DNA of 64,000 nucleotides from Proteiniphilum sp. UBA1403. Its GTDB lineage: Bacteria; Bacteroidota; Bacteroidia; Bacteroidales; Dysgonomonadaceae. The stretch covers positions 54,386 through 118,385 of the forward strand of contig DBQD01000066.1 in the NCBI GenBank assembly GCA_002305715.1, read 5' to 3'. Below are positions 1 through 8,248 of the stretch, piece after piece. The notes beneath the pieces were generated by a model. It was not told the DNA's origin and made no database searches. It worked only from the letters and a program-made list of their open reading frames with translations. The position numbers and the translations under genes were made by a program. The first letter of the stretch is position 1; the number at the start of each line of letters is the position of its first letter.

Positions 1-1
1 A

Positions 2-691
2 CTCGATGGCAAGTACGATGAGTCAATTGCGAATATGATGAGCGACTACCGCAAGAGCTTAACCAAACAATTTGGACCGATTTTGAGTGAGGGTATGAAT
101 CTGAAGTTTCATGTTTTCCCTTGGTTGATGTTCATTCTCTATGTAATTAGCCTCATTGGGTTTGCAAATGAGGAACTGCTTCGGTTCCAGCCGAACAAAA
201 TTGCGCTTATCGTAACGTTTCCCTTCTTGTTTATCAGCTATTTGGTGTATGCTTGGCTGATTATTCGTCCCGGGGAACGCAAACTCCATTATCGGTCTAA
301 TATTGAGGGATTGAAGATGTATATGGATGTGGCAGAAGAGAAGAGATTGCAGTTTTTTAATCCTCCCTCAGTTACACCCGATCTGTTTGAGCAGCTCCTG
401 CCCTATGCTATCGCTCTTGATATGGAAAAGATATGGGGTGAGAAGTTCGAAAAAGAGTTGCTTTCTGCAACATTGCAGCCTGATTCGTATCACCCCGTGT
501 GGTATACAGGATCGTATATGAGAGCCTCCATGTTGGCTCATTTATTGAACAGTACACTTTCCAATACAGTAAGTCATGCTGCTACACCACCTCAGCAAGC
601 TTCGTCTGGTGGCGGAAATTGGAGCAGCGGATCATTCGGGGGAGGCTTCTCCGGCATGGGAGGTGGAGGCGGAAGAGTAGGAGGGTGGTGA
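2..691 (+). CDS. DUF2207 family membrane protein, C-terminal part (5' end outside window)
   Basis: The reading frame is open from the first codon of the window, so the N-terminus lies upstream; about 229 residues remain. Two membrane segments are visible (around VFPWLMFILYVISLIGF and a second hydrophobic run about 25 residues later), followed by a soluble part containing the typical DUF2207 block (GLKMYMDVAEEKRLQFFNPP, then LLPYAIALDMEKIWGEKF) and a glycine/serine-rich tail ending in GGGGGRVGGW. DUF2207 proteins are predicted multi-pass membrane proteins of unknown function; the Gly-rich tail is usual in the family. The next gene follows after about 40 bp on the same strand and could be co-transcribed. 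Family assignment is firm; function is unknown. Confidence 0.85.
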   Translation, partial: LDGKYDESIANMMSDYRKSLTKQFGPILSEGMNLKFHVFPWLMFILYVISLIGFANEELLRFQPNKIALIVTFPFLFISYLVYAWLIIRPGERKLHYRSNIEGLKMYMDVAEEKRLQFFNPPSVTPDLFEQLLPYAIALDMEKIWGEKFEKELLSATLQPDSYHPVWYTGSYMRASMLAHLLNSTLSNTVSHAATPPQQASSGGGNWSSGSFGGGFSGMGGGGGRVGGW

Positions 692-732
692 ACATCCTCC
701 TTTTATTTTTGTTCATCTAGTAAATTGCGGTG

Positions 733-1284
733 ATGGACAATGCGAAAGATACAATGCGATTCTATGTACTGAACGAACTTAATTATTCGGAGTTGCGTTC
801 TGTAATCTTGAACCTCTATCTGCATGCATTCTCCACTGGTGAGCATGCGCAACATATAGATCTACGGGAAGCCGAAATTTGGGTGGATAGTCTAGTGCAA
901 CGAGGTACAGGTATATATGTTCTAGTGGGGGACAGGCTTGCTGGTGTAGTACTGGGGTTGCCACTTATGCACGACAAAGATTTTCCGGTGGATCGCCTAC
1001 CCGAAATAAAAGTCGAAGAAACTTTTTACATTGCAGAGCTAATGGTGCATGCCGACCTACGCGGTCAGGGTATTGCCAAGTCATTAATCAGGGAGTTGCT
1101 ATCTCTGATTGCAAAAACATATACCAACATTGTGATTCGTGTTTGGGAAGAGAATAAACCAGCCTTGTCGCTCTACACAAAAATGGGCTTTCACCCGGTA
1201 GCAACCATCACACAGACAAAAAAATATTTATCCGGTGAATCGTTTGAAATGAGTAAGATTTATTTACATATCAATTCTTTTTAA
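733..1284 (+). CDS. GNAT family N-acetyltransferase
   Basis: 183 residues. It carries the GNAT acetyl-CoA signature RGQGIAKSLI (motif A) and the C-terminal block NKPALSLYTKMGF (motif B), with the short central strand FYIAELMVHADLRG before motif A. A GTG codon lies directly before the ATG (730-732); ATG at 733 is preferred. The substrate cannot be read from sequence. The stop is 10 bp before the OvoA gene, so the two are almost certainly one transcript, which makes a role linked to thiol-histidine metabolism possible, but this is only inference from position. General family certain, specific function unknown. Confidence 0.85.
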   Translation: MDNAKDTMRFYVLNELNYSELRSVILNLYLHAFSTGEHAQHIDLREAEIWVDSLVQRGTGIYVLVGDRLAGVVLGLPLMHDKDFPVDRLPEIKVEETFYIAELMVHADLRGQGIAKSLIRELLSLIAKTYTNIVIRVWEENKPALSLYTKMGFHPVATITQTKKYLSGESFEMSKIYLHINSF

Positions 1285-1294
1285 TCTGTTTAAC

Positions 1295-3400
1295 ATGAAC
1301 AATTTAATCACAAAAACAATCGATTTGCGCTCGGGAAATCCTGAAAGTAAAAAGCAGGAGATACGAGATTATTTTCTAAAAACCTGGGCCATTGATGAGT
1401 TGCTTTACACACAGTTGAAGTCGGATGAGGTATTTTATCACAGGGGAGATCCGTTGCGTCACATCATTCTCTTCTATTTGGGACACACTGCTGTGTTTTT
1501 TATCAACAAACTATATCTGGCTAGAATTATTGATAAACGTATAAATCCTAAGTTTGAGTCGATTTTTGCCATCGGCGTGGATGAAATGAGCTGGGATGAT
1601 TTGGATAACAACCATTATGATTGGCCTCCAGTGCCGGAAGTCCGTGCCTATCGCGATGAGGCGAAAAGGGTGATTTTGAATGTGATCGATCATACATCGC
1701 TTGAACTACCTATTGGGTGGAACAATCCCTTTTGGATGATCATGATGGGTATTGAGCATGAACGGATACATCTTGAGACTTCGTCGGTATTAATACGACA
1801 GCTGCCGCTCGATTTGCTGAATAAAGGGCTCTTTGGTACTCGCTGTCCCGATGCCGGTCCTGCGCCGGAAAACAGTCTGATTCCTGTTTCAGGTGCATCA
1901 ATGAACCTGGGTAAGCCTGCCGATCATCCTCTGTATGGTTGGGATAACGAATATGGTAGTTTTATGGAAGAGGTGTCTGATTTTGCAGCTGCTAAGTTTC
2001 TTACTTCGAATGGTGAATATCTGGCATTTATTGAAGATGATGGATATCACATAAAAGAATACTGGACTGAGGAGGGTTGGAACTGGCGCAACTTTAAACA
2101 GGCTGAGATGCCACTCTTTTGGAGGAGAGATGAGAAGGGTTATCGACTGCGTCTGGTAGCTGAAGAGATTGAAATGCCCTGGAACTGGCCGGTGGAGGTG
2201 AACTATTTGGAGGCAAAGGCTTTCTGCAATTGGAAGAGCGCGAAAACTGGTAATGTTTTCCGACTACCGACTGAAGCTGAGTGGTATCGTCTGCATGAAG
2301 TGGCACAACTGCAAGAAGTAACCGAATGGAAAAAGGCACCCGGTAATATCAACTTGGAATATTTCACATCGCCCTGTCCGGTGGACCGTTTTGCACAGGG
2401 TAACTTCTTCGATGTAATTGGTAATGTGTGGCAATGGACAGAAACGCCTATCACAGGCTATCCGGGTTTCAAAGTACACCCGATGTACGACGATTTTTCC
2501 ACGCCTACTTTCGATGGGAAGCACAACCTGATTAAAGGTGGGTCTTGGATATCGACCGGAAACGAAGCTACCATCCACTCTCGTTATGCTTTTCGTAGAC
2601 ATTTTTATCAGCATGCAGGATTCCGGTATATTCAGTCCGATGCGCCTTTGAAAATTCAGCAGGCTGACTATGAGACGGATGGGGAAGTTGCTCTTTCATG
2701 TGAGGAAAACTGGGGTGACGCTTATACTACGGAACGAGCATTTCCTTTGTTGATGGCAGATGTTGTGCGTAACTTGTTGCAGGGTAATACCGATAAACGA
2801 ATTCTCGATATGAATGCCGATACTGGGCGACTGGCGTTTGAACTGGCTCGCAACTGCAAGAATGTAACGGCTCTCGATTTTACGGCACGTATGATTCGTA
2901 TGCCCATTCAATTGCAGGAACAGGGTTACATGCGCTACACCATGAAGGATGAGGGTGAGCTGGTGTTCTATCGGGATGTGGTGCTTGAGGATTTTGATCT
3001 TACTGCCGCCAAAGATCGGATTCTGTTTATGCAGGCAGATGCCATGAACCTTAAACCGATTTATACGGGGTATGATTTGATAGTGGTACCTGCATTGTTG
3101 GAAGAACTAAGCGACCCAGTGTTGTTCCTTTCGCAGATACATACACGATTGAATAATGATGGTTTGTTGGTGCTGGCGTCCGACTATGAGTGGAATCCTC
3201 ATACAACGAAAAGGGAGAATTGGCCAGGTGGCTTCAAAGAAGATGGAGAGCCTGTTACTTCTCTTGAGGGAATCACAAAAATACTGGAGCCAAATTTCAA
3301 TCGAGTGGGGGATCCGCTCGAATTGAAACGGACCCGAAAAAAATCGTCCCGACTTACCACACTACAAATATTACAGGTAACTGTTTGGAAGAAAAAATAA
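1295..3400 (+). CDS. ovoA: 5-histidylcysteine sulfoxide synthase / 4-mercaptohistidine N-methyltransferase (ovothiol synthase OvoA)
   Basis: 701 residues, full length for the three-domain OvoA family. An N-terminal DinB-like domain has the HX3HXE iron motif (H155, H159, E161 in IEHERIHLET) and an upstream His in YLGHTAVF (H64) that fits the third ligand. A formylglycine-generating-enzyme-like domain follows (FRLPTEAEWYRL; GNVWQWTETP; IKGGSWISTGNEATIHSRY; FRRHFYQHAGFRY). The last ~230 residues are an SAM-methyltransferase-like domain. The family uses non-haem iron and O2 to couple cysteine to the histidine imidazole, then methylates the ring nitrogen of mercaptohistidine to give ovothiol A. 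The methyltransferase motif I reads DMNADTGR (505-512) and has lost the usual Gly-rich start, so methylation activity is less certain than C-S bond formation. Converges on the lipid kinase gene with 12 bp between stops. Confidence 0.88.
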   Translation: MNNLITKTIDLRSGNPESKKQEIRDYFLKTWAIDELLYTQLKSDEVFYHRGDPLRHIILFYLGHTAVFFINKLYLARIIDKRINPKFESIFAIGVDEMSWDDLDNNHYDWPPVPEVRAYRDEAKRVILNVIDHTSLELPIGWNNPFWMIMMGIEHERIHLETSSVLIRQLPLDLLNKGLFGTRCPDAGPAPENSLIPVSGASMNLGKPADHPLYGWDNEYGSFMEEVSDFAAAKFLTSNGEYLAFIEDDGYHIKEYWTEEGWNWRNFKQAEMPLFWRRDEKGYRLRLVAEEIEMPWNWPVEVNYLEAKAFCNWKSAKTGNVFRLPTEAEWYRLHEVAQLQEVTEWKKAPGNINLEYFTSPCPVDRFAQGNFFDVIGNVWQWTETPITGYPGFKVHPMYDDFSTPTFDGKHNLIKGGSWISTGNEATIHSRYAFRRHFYQHAGFRYIQSDAPLKIQQADYETDGEVALSCEENWGDAYTTERAFPLLMADVVRNLLQGNTDKRILDMNADTGRLAFELARNCKNVTALDFTARMIRMPIQLQEQGYMRYTMKDEGELVFYRDVVLEDFDLTAAKDRILFMQADAMNLKPIYTGYDLIVVPALLEELSDPVLFLSQIHTRLNNDGLLVLASDYEWNPHTTKRENWPGGFKEDGEPVTSLEGITKILEPNFNRVGDPLELKRTRKKSSRLTTLQILQVTVWKKK

Positions 3401-3412
3401 TTACTCGTTGAA

Positions 3413-4357
3413 CTAACGGGTGAGTGCACTGAATACATTTTCAATATCCTTCCTTTTCCGTTCATCCAAATCGGAAGAGGAGGGAGCTAGCACTTTTAAT
3501 CCCTTGTCAACAATGTGGACATTAACCTCTGTACCAGTTTTCACCGGATCGCCATCAATGTGCATCACCCCCGGATGGGTACGTTTTATGTGGAGATTGC
3601 GGGTGAGCAGTGAGATCATCTTACTGTTCTTGTCAATATTCTTTGTAAAGAGCTGAATTGTGGTCTGCGGTATCTCCAACGCATTCAGGGGTTTTAAAAT
3701 GGAGACATTCATCATACCATCTTCCATACTTGCACCGGGTGCAATGAAGGCGTCGTTCCCATACTGCGAGGCATTCGCACAGGTGAGGATAAAGGCTTTC
3801 TCGTGAAAAGTACCTTCGTCTGATGTAATCTCATACTCCTCAGCGCGAAAGTCTACTACACTCTCCAATACATTGCGCACATATCCGAGGGGACCCCTTT
3901 TTTTATCCTCTGCAAAACGGTCGCTTACAAATGCGTCGAAACCAAATCCACAGGTGCAAAAGAAAATATGTTCGTTGGCTATGCCATAATCAATTGTACG
4001 GGTATTCCCACGAAGGAGAATGTCAATCGCTTTTTCTGTATCCATGGGAATTCCAAGTTCACGGGCAAGTCCATTACCTGAACCAAGGGGGAGAATGCCA
4101 AGTGTGGTTTCAGTTTTTACAAGGGCACGTGCCACTTCATTTACCGTACCATCGCCACCGGCGGCTATCACATAGCGGTATTTCTTTTTGGCAGCTTTGT
4201 GGGCAATTTCAGTGGCATGTTCGGGATAACCGGTGACACGAATCATTAGATCAACCTTTTTCTGGTCGAAGGCTGAAGCTACCTCTTCGGCAATGTTCTT
4301 TTTGGATTCCGTGCCGGAAAAAGGATTGATAATAAGGCAAACTTTTTCTTTGGACAT
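3413..4357 (-). CDS. Diacylglycerol/lipid kinase family protein (YegS/DagK type)
   Basis: 314 residues from MSKEKV. The DAGK catalytic signature GGDGTVNEV (67-75) and the second nucleotide-binding loop GSGNGLAR (92-99) are intact, as is INPFSG near the N-terminus. These enzymes phosphorylate diacylglycerol or related lipids at the membrane surface; the precise substrate is not decidable here. An upstream in-frame ATG at 4387 would lie inside the -7 promoter element (4385-4392), so the start at 4357 is chosen, giving a leader of about 20 nt. Divergent from the HAD gene and convergent with ovoA. Confidence 0.88.
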   Translation of the reverse strand: MSKEKVCLIINPFSGTESKKNIAEEVASAFDQKKVDLMIRVTGYPEHATEIAHKAAKKKYRYVIAAGGDGTVNEVARALVKTETTLGILPLGSGNGLARELGIPMDTEKAIDILLRGNTRTIDYGIANEHIFFCTCGFGFDAFVSDRFAEDKKRGPLGYVRNVLESVVDFRAEEYEITSDEGTFHEKAFILTCANASQYGNDAFIAPGASMEDGMMNVSILKPLNALEIPQTTIQLFTKNIDKNSKMISLLTRNLHIKRTHPGVMHIDGDPVKTGTEVNVHIVDKGLKVLAPSSSDLDERKRKDIENVFSALTR

Positions 4358-4384
4358 TTTGCACAAATTTTGGTTATTGGTATA

Positions 4385-4392
4385 CAAAGATA
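4385..4392 (-). promoter_or_regulatory. Probable -7 element of the lipid kinase gene
   Basis: On the minus strand the sequence reads TATCTTTG, a perfect match to the Bacteroidetes -7 consensus TAnnTTTG. No good TTG is seen at the expected -33 position. The element sits about 28 bp before the chosen start codon. Confidence 0.45.
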
Positions 4393-4429
4393 AACAAATG
4401 GAGTTCTATTTTGTTTTAACCCTTTTTAT

Positions 4430-4460
4430 TTGCCCTTTCGCTGATTGTTAATTACTTTTG
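4430..4460 (+). promoter_or_regulatory. Promoter of HAD phosphatase/symporter pair
   Basis: TTG at 4430-4432, a 20-bp spacer and TACTTTTG at 4453-4460 match the Bacteroidetes sigma-ABfr promoter pattern. Transcription should start near 4467, about 20 nt before the ATG at 4486. Confidence 0.6.
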
Positions 4461-4485
4461 CAGTGAAAGTTAAAAATTGAACTGA

Positions 4486-5169
4486 ATGAGTCACCATAAA
4501 GGTTTTTCAAACCTCTCAGAAACAGCAGAATCATCTGCATTTATTCCCGACAGCATTATATTTGATATGGACGGTACCCTCTGGGATAACGTAAACTCTT
4601 ATGCAATATGCTGGACACGGGGAATGGAAAAATTAGGCCATAAAAGAGAAGTTTCCCGCGAAGAGCTTATGGGACTAATGGGAAAAGAAATCCGACAAAT
4701 GCTTAATGCAATAGTGCCGGAGTGGAATGAAAGAGATCAGGATAGACTATATGAGGCGGTTATTGAGTCGTATCAGGAACTGGTCCCCGTTATGAAACCG
4801 TTGATCTTTGATGGTGTGCTGGAAGGGCTGGAGCGTCTTTCCAAAAAGTATAAACTTTTCTTGTTGAGTAATTGTGAGGAAGGGGGACTGGTTAATTTTA
4901 TGAAGCATACCAAAACTGGTCATCTTATTACAGACTATATGGAGCATGGGATGAACCTCAAGCCAAAGCATGAGAATATGAAATTAATTATCAACAAATA
5001 TGGTCTGCAAAGGCCTGTTTATGTTGGTGATACTGATTCAGACAGAGTGCAATCGGAAATTGCAGGTGTTCCTTTTATTTTTGTGTCGTATGGATTCGGA
5101 GAAACGACAAAGTATGCATTAAAATTTGATTCCTTCACGAATCTGGTCGATTATTACCTCAGTCTTTGA
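4486..5169 (+). CDS. HAD family hydrolase (phosphoglycolate-phosphatase-like)
   Basis: 227 residues with all four HAD motifs: nucleophile and acid D27 and D29 in FDMDGTLWD, Ser128 in LLSNCEE, the motif III lysine in LKPKHENM, and the acidic pair in GDTDSD (181-186). A helical cap of about 80 residues between motifs I and II marks it as subfamily I. It should remove phosphate from a small organic phosphate in the cytoplasm; the substrate is unknown. About 22 residues precede motif I, a little longer than usual, but no later start codon is available. It is followed after 3 bp by the symporter and shares its promoter. Confidence 0.82.
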   Translation: MSHHKGFSNLSETAESSAFIPDSIIFDMDGTLWDNVNSYAICWTRGMEKLGHKREVSREELMGLMGKEIRQMLNAIVPEWNERDQDRLYEAVIESYQELVPVMKPLIFDGVLEGLERLSKKYKLFLLSNCEEGGLVNFMKHTKTGHLITDYMEHGMNLKPKHENMKLIINKYGLQRPVYVGDTDSDRVQSEIAGVPFIFVSYGFGETTKYALKFDSFTNLVDYYLSL

Positions 5170-5172
5170 TGT

Positions 5173-6633
5173 ATGCAATCGGTATTCATCTTGATTGTCA
5201 TAGCTGTATATTTCGCTGTCCTGATGCTGGTTTCCTACCTTACCAGCAGAAAGGGATCAGGGAATGATGCCTTCTTCCGGGCTAACAAATCCTCTAAATG
5301 GTATGTGGTGGCAGTAGCCATGATTGGCACATCTATATCTGGAGTTACTTTTGTCTCGGTGCCGGGAATGGTCAGAAACCTCGACATGTCTTATATGCAG
5401 ATGGTGATTGGCTTCTTTTTTGGCTATTTGGTCATTGCCTACGTTCTGCTGCCACTCTATTACCGACTGAACCTCACAACTATATATGGCTATCTAGAAC
5501 AACGTTACGGTCCTAAATCCTACAAAACAGGAGCCTGGTTTTTCCTGATCTCAAAAATTGTTGGAGCTGCAGCAAGACTCTATCTGGTAGCTTTTATTAT
5601 GCAAACGCTGATTTTCGATGCTTGGGGTGTTCCATTCATGATTACAGTGATTGGAATCATACTGATTATTTGGCTGTACAGTTTTAAAAGTGGCATTAAG
5701 ACTATCATTTGGACTGACTGGTTACAGACCATCTTTTTCATTACATCTCTGGTCCTTATCGTATGGCAAGTGGCATTGAGACTGGATCTTGATTTCTTTG
5801 GTGTGGTAAATGCAATTAGGGAGAGTACGCACTCCCGAATTTTTATCTTTGACGACTGGGCATCAACCCAAAACTTTTTCAAACAGTTTTTTAGTGGTAT
5901 GTTCATCACAATTGTGATGACCGGTCTGGATCAGGATCAAATGCAGAAAAACCTCACGATACGCACGCTTAAAGATGCGCAAAAGAATGTGGTGACCTAC
6001 GGTCTTGCATTTACACCTATTAATTTACTTTTCCTCTCTTTGGGAGTACTTTTAATAATCTTTTCAGAGCATAAAGGAATTGCACTGCCTGCAATATCCG
6101 ATAACCTACTTCCAATGATTGCCAGCGAACACTTAGGGCCGATAGTGCTGGGTATCTTTGTAGTGGGTATTGTGGCAGCTGCTTTCTCGAGTGCCGACTC
6201 GGCATTGACTGCTCTGACTACATCTTTCTGCGTGGATATTATGCACATGAAGACTGTTTCACTAACAAAAGAAGAGGAACGAAAAGACATTCGTACGCGC
6301 CGTATTGTCCATGTAACAATTAGTGCTGTATTTGTACTGATTATCTTGCTCATTAAAACAATTGGCTCCGACAGTATCATCAATGCAATCTACAAATTGG
6401 CATCCTATACGTATGGACCGTTACTGGGACTATATTTCTTTGGTCTTTATACCAAAGTTAAACCAATAGATAAGTTCGTACCTTGGGTAGCCATAGCTGC
6501 ACCTATATTGTGTTTTGTTTTAGAGTCTTGTTTGAAACAATGGTTTGGATATAAGGTGGGATATGAATTGCTGCTATTGAATGGATTGATTACCGGACTT
6601 GGACTTTGGACTTTACGTATGAGACGGTTATAA
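5173..6633 (+). CDS. Sodium:solute symporter family protein
   Basis: 486 residues, very hydrophobic, with about 13 predicted membrane helices as in the SSS family. Family features include the N-terminal block MIGTSISGVTFVSVPG, the loop YSFKSGIKTIIWTDWLQTI, and AAFSSADSALTALTTSF, which fits the helix with sodium-binding Ser/Thr residues. It should import an organic solute with Na+; substrate not recognisable. The start codon follows the HAD stop by 3 bp, so the two are translationally close and probably functionally linked, for example uptake of a compound whose phosphate ester is later cleaved (inference). Confidence 0.87.
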   Translation: MQSVFILIVIAVYFAVLMLVSYLTSRKGSGNDAFFRANKSSKWYVVAVAMIGTSISGVTFVSVPGMVRNLDMSYMQMVIGFFFGYLVIAYVLLPLYYRLNLTTIYGYLEQRYGPKSYKTGAWFFLISKIVGAAARLYLVAFIMQTLIFDAWGVPFMITVIGIILIIWLYSFKSGIKTIIWTDWLQTIFFITSLVLIVWQVALRLDLDFFGVVNAIRESTHSRIFIFDDWASTQNFFKQFFSGMFITIVMTGLDQDQMQKNLTIRTLKDAQKNVVTYGLAFTPINLLFLSLGVLLIIFSEHKGIALPAISDNLLPMIASEHLGPIVLGIFVVGIVAAAFSSADSALTALTTSFCVDIMHMKTVSLTKEEERKDIRTRRIVHVTISAVFVLIILLIKTIGSDSIINAIYKLASYTYGPLLGLYFFGLYTKVKPIDKFVPWVAIAAPILCFVLESCLKQWFGYKVGYELLLLNGLITGLGLWTLRMRRL

Positions 6634-6686
6634 CTAAGTTGTTTTTTTGTACATTGTACGTATATCTGATCTCTTTTTATTGTGTT

Positions 6687-6715
6687 TTGTACATAACAAA
6701 TTACTTGTACATTTG
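6687..6715 (+). promoter_or_regulatory. Promoter of engB
   Basis: TTG at 6687-6689, an 18-bp spacer and TACATTTG at 6708-6715. The region also holds three TGTACA palindromes (6648, 6688, 6706), two of which overlap the promoter elements. Confidence 0.5.
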
Positions 6716-6777
6716 TACTCTTTTCTTTTTTCAAAACATGCACTGTTCGATTTGTCTAACATGTAATTCTCAAAGAT

Positions 6778-7374
6778 ATGCTCATTAAATCAGCCGAGTT
6801 CATTATCAGTAACACCGACTTCCGGAAATGCCCACAGGACGGAAAACCGGAGTATGCCTTTATTGGTCGCTCAAATGTGGGTAAATCGTCGCTCATCAAC
6901 ATGCTCACCAATCGTAAGGGATTGGCAATGACTTCTTCCACTCCTGGGAAAACATTGTTAATTAATCATTTTCTGATAAACAATGCATGGTACTTGGTCG
7001 ATTTACCTGGTTATGGTTATGCACGAAGAGGAAAAGAAGGGAGAGAAAAAATTCGTCTCCTTATAGAGGATTATATATTGGGTAGAGAGGAGATGACAAA
7101 TTTATTTGTGTTGATAGATTCTCGTCATGAGCCTCAGCAAATAGACTTGGAGTTTATGGAATGGCTGGGTGAAAATGGAATACCCTTTGCAATTGTTTTT
7201 ACAAAAGCCGACAAACTAGGATCAGGTCGCCTCAATCAGAACATCATAAACTACAAAGAAAAACTTCTCGAAAGCTGGGAGGAACTTCCTCCAATCTTTG
7301 TAACTTCTTCAGAAAAAGGGGAGGGAAGAGATGAACTACTAGACTATATTGATAAAATTAATAAGTCGTTATAG
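6778..7374 (+). CDS. engB: Ribosome biogenesis GTP-binding protein YihA/YsxC (EngB)
   Basis: 198 residues, standard length for this small TRAFAC GTPase, which acts in late assembly of the 50S ribosomal subunit. The G motifs are present in order: G1 [10 protein letters not shown] (30-39), the G2 Thr in STPGKT, G3 DLPGYGYA (75-82) with the family-specific PGYG, and G4 TKAD, plus a G5-like SSEKGEG. Its TAG stop codon is directly abutted by the TAG of atpG on the other strand, leaving no intergenic base. Confidence 0.95.
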   Translation: MLIKSAEFIISNTDFRKCPQDGKPEYAFIGRSNVGKSSLINMLTNRKGLAMTSSTPGKTLLINHFLINNAWYLVDLPGYGYARRGKEGREKIRLLIEDYILGREEMTNLFVLIDSRHEPQQIDLEFMEWLGENGIPFAIVFTKADKLGSGRLNQNIINYKEKLLESWEELPPIFVTSSEKGEGRDELLDYIDKINKSL

Positions 7375-8241
7375 CTATCTGCCAAAAGAGCCACCAATAA
7401 TATCAAGCAGTTCATTGGTAATAGATTCCTGACGTAGTTTATTGTATTCCAGTCTTAATTCTTCAATGAGATTATCGGCATTGTCGGTAGCTATTTGCAT
7501 GGCTGTCATACGTGCAGCATGTTCAGAAGTAACAGAGTCTGTATGAACTGTATATAGTTTAATCCGCAGTACTTTTGGAATCAGTTGATTCAGAATTGAC
7601 TCACTATCAGGATCAATAATATATTCATCGGTTGATATATTTCTATAATCAATGTTCAAATCAATAGGGAGAAATGGTTCATACTGAACAATTTGTGAAC
7701 CCTTGCTTCGAAAGTGTTGATAGATAAGTTCCACCCGATCGACCGTTTTGTTGAGGAACATTTTCGTCAGTTCATCAGCAATCGGTAAGGTTTTATCATA
7801 AGCTGGCTTAGCGCTTATATCCGAAAAGTTTCTCTGCACATGTAACCCCATATTTTTAGCAGCTTTTGCTACTTTGTCACCAATTGGGAAAATGAGTATA
7901 TTTTCTTTTCCCAAATGGCTATAGGTGGAAACTACTGCTTGTAACTTGTCAGCAATATCGTTGTTGAACCTACCTGCCAGACTTGAATTGGACGAAAAAG
8001 CAACAATGGCTACTCGTTTAACAGGTCTTTGTTTCATATAGGGAGAGACAAACTCTTCTCCCTGTTGACTCAACACGAGTTGCAAGAGGTTGTTAAGTTT
8101 TTGCTCATAAGGGTATAAATTGCTGATGATCTGCTGAAACTTATGCAGTTTCGCAGAAGAAACCATCATCATTGCCGATGTAATCTTTTCGATTGACCGG
8201 ATCGATTGAATCCTACCCTTTAACTCTTTTAACTCAGACAT
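7375..8241 (-). CDS. atpG: F1Fo ATP synthase subunit gamma
   Basis: 288 residues. The N-terminal helix (LKGRIQSIRSIEKITSAM) and C-terminal helix (ARMTAMQIATDNADNLIEEL, followed by NKLRQESITNELLDI) are the hallmark antiparallel coiled coil of the rotor shaft. Gamma couples c-ring rotation to the three catalytic beta sites. It is the last gene of the atp operon, 7 bp after atpA, and ends exactly at the engB stop codon. Confidence 0.95.
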   Translation of the reverse strand: MSELKELKGRIQSIRSIEKITSAMMMVSSAKLHKFQQIISNLYPYEQKLNNLLQLVLSQQGEEFVSPYMKQRPVKRVAIVAFSSNSSLAGRFNNDIADKLQAVVSTYSHLGKENILIFPIGDKVAKAAKNMGLHVQRNFSDISAKPAYDKTLPIADELTKMFLNKTVDRVELIYQHFRSKGSQIVQYEPFLPIDLNIDYRNISTDEYIIDPDSESILNQLIPKVLRIKLYTVHTDSVTSEHAARMTAMQIATDNADNLIEELRLEYNKLRQESITNELLDIIGGSFGR

Positions 8242-8248
8242 ATTCTTA

